Assembly: GCA_947453125.1 (NCBI GenBank)
Contig: CANGGC010000004.1
Coordinates: forward strand, 1 to 18,330
DNA length: 18,330 nucleotides
Source: Planctomycetaceae bacterium
GTDB lineage: Bacteria; Planctomycetota; Planctomycetia; Pirellulales; UBA1268
Direction of reading: 5' to 3'
Below are positions 14,911 to 18,330 of the stretch, piece after piece. A program made the translations under genes and the position numbers. Each line of letters opens with the position of its first letter. The stretch's first letter is position 1. The notes beneath the pieces are model-generated. The model was not told the origin of the DNA. It did no database searches and worked only from the letters and a program-made list of their open reading frames with translations.

Positions 14911-15992
14911 CCGGCTGCCTCCACCGTCGCAATCGCCTCGTCGATGGCGCGGCTGAGGTCGTCAGCCGCGACGACGACCACGGCGTGGGGGCCGCGGTCG
15001 CCGGCCTGCTTCCCGCAGCGCAGCCGGGCGAGGAGCCGATCCTGGAGCCGGACGAGATCGGCGACAGGATTGTCCTGCCTCCCGGCGTCGGTCATGGTGG
15101 ATGAAGCGGTGGCGGCCCGTGCGGCGAGCGTCTCCGGTGAGGCCCTCAGCAGGATCGCGACATGGGGCGTCACCGTCTTGGCTGTCACTGCCGTATGCTC
15201 GGCCGCGTACCGCCCCAGGGCCATGGGGGAGAGCGTGTCCTCGGCGGCCACCAAGTGCGAGCCGAGCCAGTAGTCAGCGACCGTGCCGTGGGGATCGTCC
15301 GGCCAGGTGGATATTTCCAGCGGCCGGGCGCAGGCCGAAAGCGCGGCGCTCCAGGTAGCTTCAGACTCGCCACCGTCCTGCAGACCGGTGCGCCGACGCC
15401 AGGGGAGCACTGCCGGCGCCTGGACGAGCCTTGCCAGGGTCGCGTCGGCAACGGCCTCTGCCACCTCGGCCGCCCCCGATCCCGGCACGCCGACGATGGC
15501 GACATTGAGGTGCGGCTGCGAGATGTTGTCGAGAAGGTCGCTGAGGCTGCAGCGCGAGAGCGGGTGACGGAGATCCGGGGCGATCTCCACGGCGGGCTCG
15601 AGGACGAACCGGCGCGTCATCATCCGCGGATGGGGGATCGTGAGGGCCGAGCCATCGACGACCTCGTTGTCGAGGACGAGTTGGTCGTAAAGAAGGATGT
15701 CGAGATCGAGCGTTCGCGGGCCCCAACGCTCCGTCCGATCGCGGTGGAGGGTGTTCTCCACGGCCGAGAGCACGCCGAGGAGTTCGTGGGGCCCGAGTTC
15801 CGTGTCGATCAGGCAGGCCCCGTTGAGGAACGGGGCCTGGTCGGGAGGCCCGCCGATCGGCCTGGTCTCGCGGTGACGGCTCACCGCCCGCATCGTGATG
15901 CCAGGCATGACGCCGAGGAGTTCGATGGCACGATCGAGTTGCTCGCGCCTGGCCCCCTGATTGGAACCACATCCGATCAGGCAGCAAGCCAT
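14907..15992 (-). CDS. folK: HPPK (FolK) fused to a degenerate deoxynucleoside-kinase-like domain, 361 aa
   Basis: The N-terminal domain (1-~160) is 6-hydroxymethyl-7,8-dihydropterin pyrophosphokinase of folate synthesis. It shows CLIGCGSNQGARREQLDRAI (4-23), RHRETRPIGGPPDQAPFLNG (39-58), NTLHRDRTERWGPRTLDLDI (80-99, HPPK signature with both Asp) and PHPRMMTRRFVLEPAVEIAP. Residues about 163-361 resemble a deoxynucleoside kinase: a P-loop position VAIVGVPGSGAAEVAEAVAD, then ADYWLGSHLVAAEDTLSP, VTPHVAILLRASPETLAARA and a C-terminal helix. The Walker A lysine and Ser/Thr are missing (GSGAA instead of GxGKT/S), so the second domain is probably catalytically dead. An AGGGAG SD about 8 bases upstream fixes the ATG at 15992. 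ATGA overlaps panC. The FolK call is firm; the second-domain family is likely but degenerate. Confidence 0.92.
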   Translation of the reverse strand: MACCLIGCGSNQGARREQLDRAIELLGVMPGITMRAVSRHRETRPIGGPPDQAPFLNGACLIDTELGPHELLGVLSAVENTLHRDRTERWGPRTLDLDILLYDQLVLDNEVVDGSALTIPHPRMMTRRFVLEPAVEIAPDLRHPLSRCSLSDLLDNISQPHLNVAIVGVPGSGAAEVAEAVADATLARLVQAPAVLPWRRRTGLQDGGESEATWSAALSACARPLEISTWPDDPHGTVADYWLGSHLVAAEDTLSPMALGRYAAEHTAVTAKTVTPHVAILLRASPETLAARAATASSTMTDAGRQDNPVADLVRLQDRLLARLRCGKQAGDRGPHAVVVVAADDLSRAIDEAIATVEAAG

Positions 15993-16983
15993 GTCGTACT
16001 CCCTGCAGGTCCGGCGGGCGGTTGCCCCGCGCGGCGTGCGGGGAATGGTATCGGTTGACGGCGTCTCGGGCTGTCCGGGGAGATTGTTTCCCGCGCGTGG
16101 TCCCGCCGACAAGCGCAGCCGTCGGGATCTTCTTCCAGCCGAGGCCGATTTGAGTCCCGGCCGAAGGTGCCTGGGGGCGACAGTCTGCCGGATCGGGCCA
16201 CGATCTGCACGCCCCTCGGCCTGTCAGACCGGCATCTTCTCAGCCTGTCCAAAACAAGCCGGGAGCCATCCCCTCTCCGGGATGGTGAGACGGGAAAGAT
16301 GGGGGGGACATCCAGGCCACGACCAAGGTCGTCGACATTCGCTCCCTCGTGTCGTCGCCCCCCAAGCTCTCTTTCCCGTCGCACGGCGATCCGGACATCG
16401 CTCCGGTTGCCACCGCGCTGCTGTCTCGTGCGGGCCCATTTCCTCGAGTCACGTGTTGCCCGCCCCGATGAATTGCGATCCCATCAAGGGAGACGCGAGC
16501 CGTTGGGAACGAAGCCACGGACCAGTGCCGATCCTTCGGCGGATCGATCATGATTCCCTGCGGAGGAGCCATTCCTCCGCAGGGAATCGTGACCAACCAT
16601 GGGCCATCTCGATTTCCACCGTCAACGATCCGCCGCGACGCGGATCAGCGACCATCAAATCGACGCTGCGGCGCCATTCTGTTGGGATGCGCTGGGTTGT
16701 CAAGCAGGAAGCTTGATCGCCGCGCCACACGCGGAAAAACGTGAGGTGTGTTCGGCGCGGGAGCGTCTCAGCGCTGCGACGGCGAGGGTTGACAGCAGTG
16801 CTAGCATCGTCGCCACACGTCGGGCCGGGGGCGAGCACCACCCTTGTCAGGCAGCGCGCGGGCGGACACAACTGTCGGACCTGCGGGATCGTCGGGCGAT
16901 TCACGCGGGCTGTCTGGATGACGTGCCGCACGTCGGCTCGAGGGACGTCGACCGGTGTGTCGCCCTGGTTCGAGGTGACCTCG
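15993..16983. other. Structured 991-bp divergent intergenic region without a clear gene
   Basis: The open frames here read as low-quality Arg/Pro/Ser-rich noise on both strands and none begins with a convincing SD. Instead the region holds many inverted repeats. These are CCCCGC/GCGGGG (16025-16043), CCATCCC/GGGATGG (16266-16285) and ACGACC/GGTCGT (16319-16332). There is also a longer-range pair GACGGGAAAGA (16289-16299) with TCTTTCCCGTC (16370-16380), reinforced by G7/C6 runs. Further ones are CGATCC/GGATCG (16529-16546), the 16-bp stem at 16552-16588, and GATCCGC/GCGGATC (16627-16646). A TTGACA at 16789-16794 lacks a well-placed -10. It could encode a structured RNA or be a decayed gene or mobile element. 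Confidence 0.55.
16552..16588. repeat. Perfect 16-bp inverted repeat with 5-nt loop
   Basis: The arms GATTCCCTGCGGAGGA (16552-16567) and TCCTCCGCAGGGAATC (16573-16588) are exact reverse complements around GCCAT. This is the strongest hairpin in the window. No U-run follows on either strand, so it does not look like an ordinary intrinsic terminator. It contains a GGAGGA that would be buried in the stem if transcribed rightward. Confidence 0.9.
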
Positions 16984-17850
16984 ATGGCTTCACACGATGA
17001 TCGCGGGGATCGTGACCGGCGCGAGACGGCCTCATTCGACGAGGAGCTCGACAGCTTGCTGCACGAGGTCGACGCCGATCTCCGCGGTGCCGAGTCCCCC
17101 CTGCAGCGATCGCCCGGATCGCCCGACGACGACAGTCTTTCTGACGGCGCGTCGGCTGCTGCCGACAGCTACTGGGCCCTGTCGCGGATGCCGCTGACGA
17201 GCCTCGTGTTCATCCTCCCGCTCGTGCTTGCCTACGAAGGAGGCGTGCTGTTTCTGGGACGGAGTTCGCCGCGGAACGGAGCCGACGTCTGGCTGCGGCA
17301 CATCCTCGATGCGCTCGGGTTTGGCGAGTATTTCCTCCTCCCGGTGCTCACGATCCTCGGATTGCTCGCCTGGCAGCACATCGAACACGACCGCTGGCGC
17401 TTCAAGCCCTGGGTGCTTGTCGGCATGGCGGCGGAGTGCCTCCTCCTCGCCGTCGTGCTCGTCGGACTGGCGCGGCTCCAGAACCGGCTCTGGCCGCTTC
17501 AGCTCGGGCCCGGGCTGGAGGGGATCTTCGCGCGATTCATCGGGTTTTGTGGGGCAGGGCTCTACGAGGAGGTGCTCTTCCGCCTTCTCATGCTCCCTGC
17601 CGTCGCCTGGGGGCTCGAGCGGGTCGGGACGCCGCCGTCGTCGTCGGTGCTGTGGTCGGCCGTGATCACGAGCCTCCTGTTCAGCGCCGCCCACTACGTC
17701 GGGCCGTTGGGCGACAGCTTCGAGCTCTACAGCTTCACCTTCCGCACCATGGCCGGGCTGTTCTTCGCCCTGCTCTTCGTGGTCCGCGGATTCGGGATCG
17801 CGGCGGGCACCCATGCCGCCTACGACATGCTCGTCGGCCTCCTCCCCTGA
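16984..17850 (+). CDS. CPBP-family intramembrane metalloprotease (CAAX/ABI family), 288 aa
   Basis: CPBP proteins are multi-pass membrane glutamyl proteases related to Rce1. All three motifs are visible: EEVLFR (195-200, EExxxR), FSAAH (233-237, FxxxH) and HAAYD (277-281, HxxxD). Residues 1-65 are an acidic, disordered cytosolic tail (SFDEELDSLLHEVDADLRGA). Membrane helices follow at about 71-92, 113-130, 142-163, 183-208, 222-237 and 254-270. The frame is open further upstream, but ATG 16984 has a good SD (GAGGTGA, 5 bases away), and the upstream translation is unlike a protein. The substrate is unknown; in bacteria such proteins act in bacteriocin immunity, signal-peptide handling or stress. 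It is divergent from folK across about 1 kb. A stem-loop follows the stop. Confidence 0.9.
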   Translation: MASHDDRGDRDRRETASFDEELDSLLHEVDADLRGAESPLQRSPGSPDDDSLSDGASAAADSYWALSRMPLTSLVFILPLVLAYEGGVLFLGRSSPRNGADVWLRHILDALGFGEYFLLPVLTILGLLAWQHIEHDRWRFKPWVLVGMAAECLLLAVVLVGLARLQNRLWPLQLGPGLEGIFARFIGFCGAGLYEEVLFRLLMLPAVAWGLERVGTPPSSSVLWSAVITSLLFSAAHYVGPLGDSFELYSFTFRTMAGLFFALLFVVRGFGIAAGTHAAYDMLVGLLP

Positions 17851-17859
17851 CGATCCGCG

Positions 17860-17882
17860 GAAAAATTGCAAGGCGATTTTTC
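17860..17882. terminator. A/T-rich stem-loop after CPBP gene
   Basis: GAAAAAT (17860-17866) pairs with ATTTTTC (17876-17882), extended inward by a T-G and a G-C pair. It starts 9 bp past the stop codon. The stem is A/T-rich rather than GC-rich, so as an intrinsic terminator it is imperfect. Its position and T-run suggest 3'-end formation for the CPBP transcript. Confidence 0.45.
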
Positions 17883-17935
17883 GGGGTTCGCTCACGGCGG
17901 TATTTCTCCTCGGACGGCCGATCGGGGTGATCGGG

Positions 17936-17964
17936 TTGGTGACCGCGGCGGGGATTTTTATACT
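17936..17964 (+). promoter_or_regulatory. Candidate promoter for DUF2617 gene
   Basis: TTGGTG (17936-17941) and TATACT (17959-17964) are separated by 17 bp. The -10 is close to consensus (5 of 6); the -35 keeps only TTG. A T-run precedes the -10. It would give a leader of about 80 nt carrying the 18017-18037 motif before the GTG start. Confidence 0.5.
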
Positions 17965-18016
17965 TGCTGTCCCGGCCCTCGCGTGCGGTGAACCGGTGGG
18001 GAGAAGTCGATGACGG

Positions 18017-18037
18017 CTTTTTCCGCGGACTGTTCAG
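18017..18037 (+). repeat. 21-bp motif shared with 14027-14047 (copy 2)
   Basis: This is copy 2 of the motif, lying directly before the GAGGAG SD of the DUF2617 gene. Its TTTTTCCGCGG (18018-18028) is also the exact reverse complement of CCGCGGAAAAA at 17855-17865. The 174-bp gap segment containing the promoter is therefore bounded by 11-bp inverted repeats. Confidence 0.4.
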
Positions 18038-18052
18038 AGGAGAATCGCCCGC

Positions 18053-18330
18053 GTGCTGTCGGCCCGTCCCAAAGTCACCGACCTCGTCATGCAGCTCTAC
18101 GGGCGCGTCCTGCACCCGGAGCTGTTCGAGATCCATGCCACGCGCTCGATTGAGCGCGGCGGCTACTCCGCGAGCGTCTCGATCACCAGCGCCGGCCATG
18201 TCATCTGCTGGCGGAAGGACGGCCTGGTGCTCTCGGAGGTCGCCACGGCGGCGACGGCACCGCTGCCGCAGAAGCGCAGGCTGTTCTCCTACCGGATCAG
18301 CGGCGAGCGCAGCGACCGGATGGAATGCCG
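18053..18330 (+). CDS. DUF2617 family protein, 5' part (partial, 92 codons)
   Basis: The gene runs off the right edge of the window. The GTG at 18053 is preceded by GAGGAG (18037-18042) at 10 bases. It starts VLSARPKVTDLVMQLYGRVL, then HPELFEIHATRSIERGGYSA. It continues SVSITSAGHVICWRKDGLVL, SEVATAATAPLPQKRRLFSY and RISGERSDRMEC. I recognise the opening RPKVxxLVxQLYGRxLHPELFEIHA and the ITSAGHVIxW segment as the planctomycete DUF2617 family, whose function is not known. The fragment looks soluble, with alternating beta strands and no membrane segment. It follows the CPBP gene by 202 bp with its own promoter candidate, so the two need not be co-transcribed. Confidence 0.8.
   Translation, partial: MLSARPKVTDLVMQLYGRVLHPELFEIHATRSIERGGYSASVSITSAGHVICWRKDGLVLSEVATAATAPLPQKRRLFSYRISGERSDRMEC

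Noticed and set aside
16240..16596. 118-codon minus-strand frame in the same gap
   Set aside because: Low-quality composition, no SD, and it crosses several inverted repeats.
16789..16807. TTGACA followed by TGCTAGCAT as a promoter
   Set aside because: The spacing is only 7 bp, too short for a sigma70-type promoter, and no -10 lies at 16-18 bp.
16548..16931. 127-codon minus-strand frame in the long gap before the CPBP gene
   Set aside because: It does not look like a folded protein, lacks a good SD and spans the perfect hairpin. A decayed gene cannot be fully excluded.
16741..16983. Upstream in-frame extension of the CPBP gene
   Set aside because: The extension is unlike protein sequence, and the ATG at 16984 has a good SD five bases away.
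16967..16984. GGTTCGAGGTGACC resembling a tRNA T-arm
   Set aside because: No matching acceptor, D or anticodon arms are found nearby; it is the SD region of the CPBP gene.

Overview
The window looks like a GC-rich planctomycete chromosome, most likely of the Pirellulales type. The evidence is a DUF1559 prepilin-like protein with an H-X9-DG C-terminus, a DUF2617 protein, a small planctomycete-type conserved protein, frequent GTG/TTG starts, and several genes with no Shine-Dalgarno (SD) sequence. This assignment is an inference from gene content; there is no rRNA in the window. No tRNA, CRISPR array, intact insertion sequence or phage gene was seen. Almost all of the very long open frames opposite real genes are GC-driven shadows.

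Layout, left to right. (1) Positions 1-2121, minus strand: the 5' end of an APC-type amino-acid permease, a hypothetical single-pass membrane protein, and a DUF1559 pseudopilin-like gene with its own promoter. (2) Positions 2422-5102, minus strand: the classical rpsB-tsf-pyrH cluster, without the frr that often follows. (3) Positions 5576-7263, plus strand, divergent from rpsB: ilvN and ilvC (branched-chain amino-acid synthesis) without ilvB. A 473-bp leader/promoter region precedes them, with three 21-bp-period repeats, and a double-hairpin terminator follows. (4) Positions 7388-7882: a 91-aa conserved protein whose 3' end is included in a 125-bp tandem duplication full of hairpins. (5) Positions 7890-11769, minus strand: an RND/MMPL exporter whose stop codon overlaps the start of an RlmI-type rRNA methyltransferase. 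(6) Positions 12081-15992, minus strand: a compact probable operon, folK-dNK fusion > panC > lgt-like > small membrane protein > CDGSH iron-sulfur protein, with ATGA overlaps at two junctions. (7) Positions 15993-16983: about 1 kb with no convincing gene but many inverted repeats, including a perfect 16-bp stem. (8) Positions 16984-18330, plus strand: a CPBP intramembrane protease, then the 5' part of a DUF2617 gene behind a plausible promoter.

Most genes are housekeeping: translation (rpsB, tsf, rlmI-like), nucleotide and cofactor synthesis (pyrH, folK, panC), branched-chain amino acids (ilvN, ilvC) and envelope functions (lgt-like, RND, CPBP, permease). The least explained parts are: the degenerate kinase domain fused to FolK; the cysteine-substituted Lgt signature; the duplicated hairpin element after the 91-aa gene; the repeat-containing ilvN leader; and the structured 1-kb gap upstream of folK and the CPBP gene. 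I see no clear evidence of a complete new multi-gene system.
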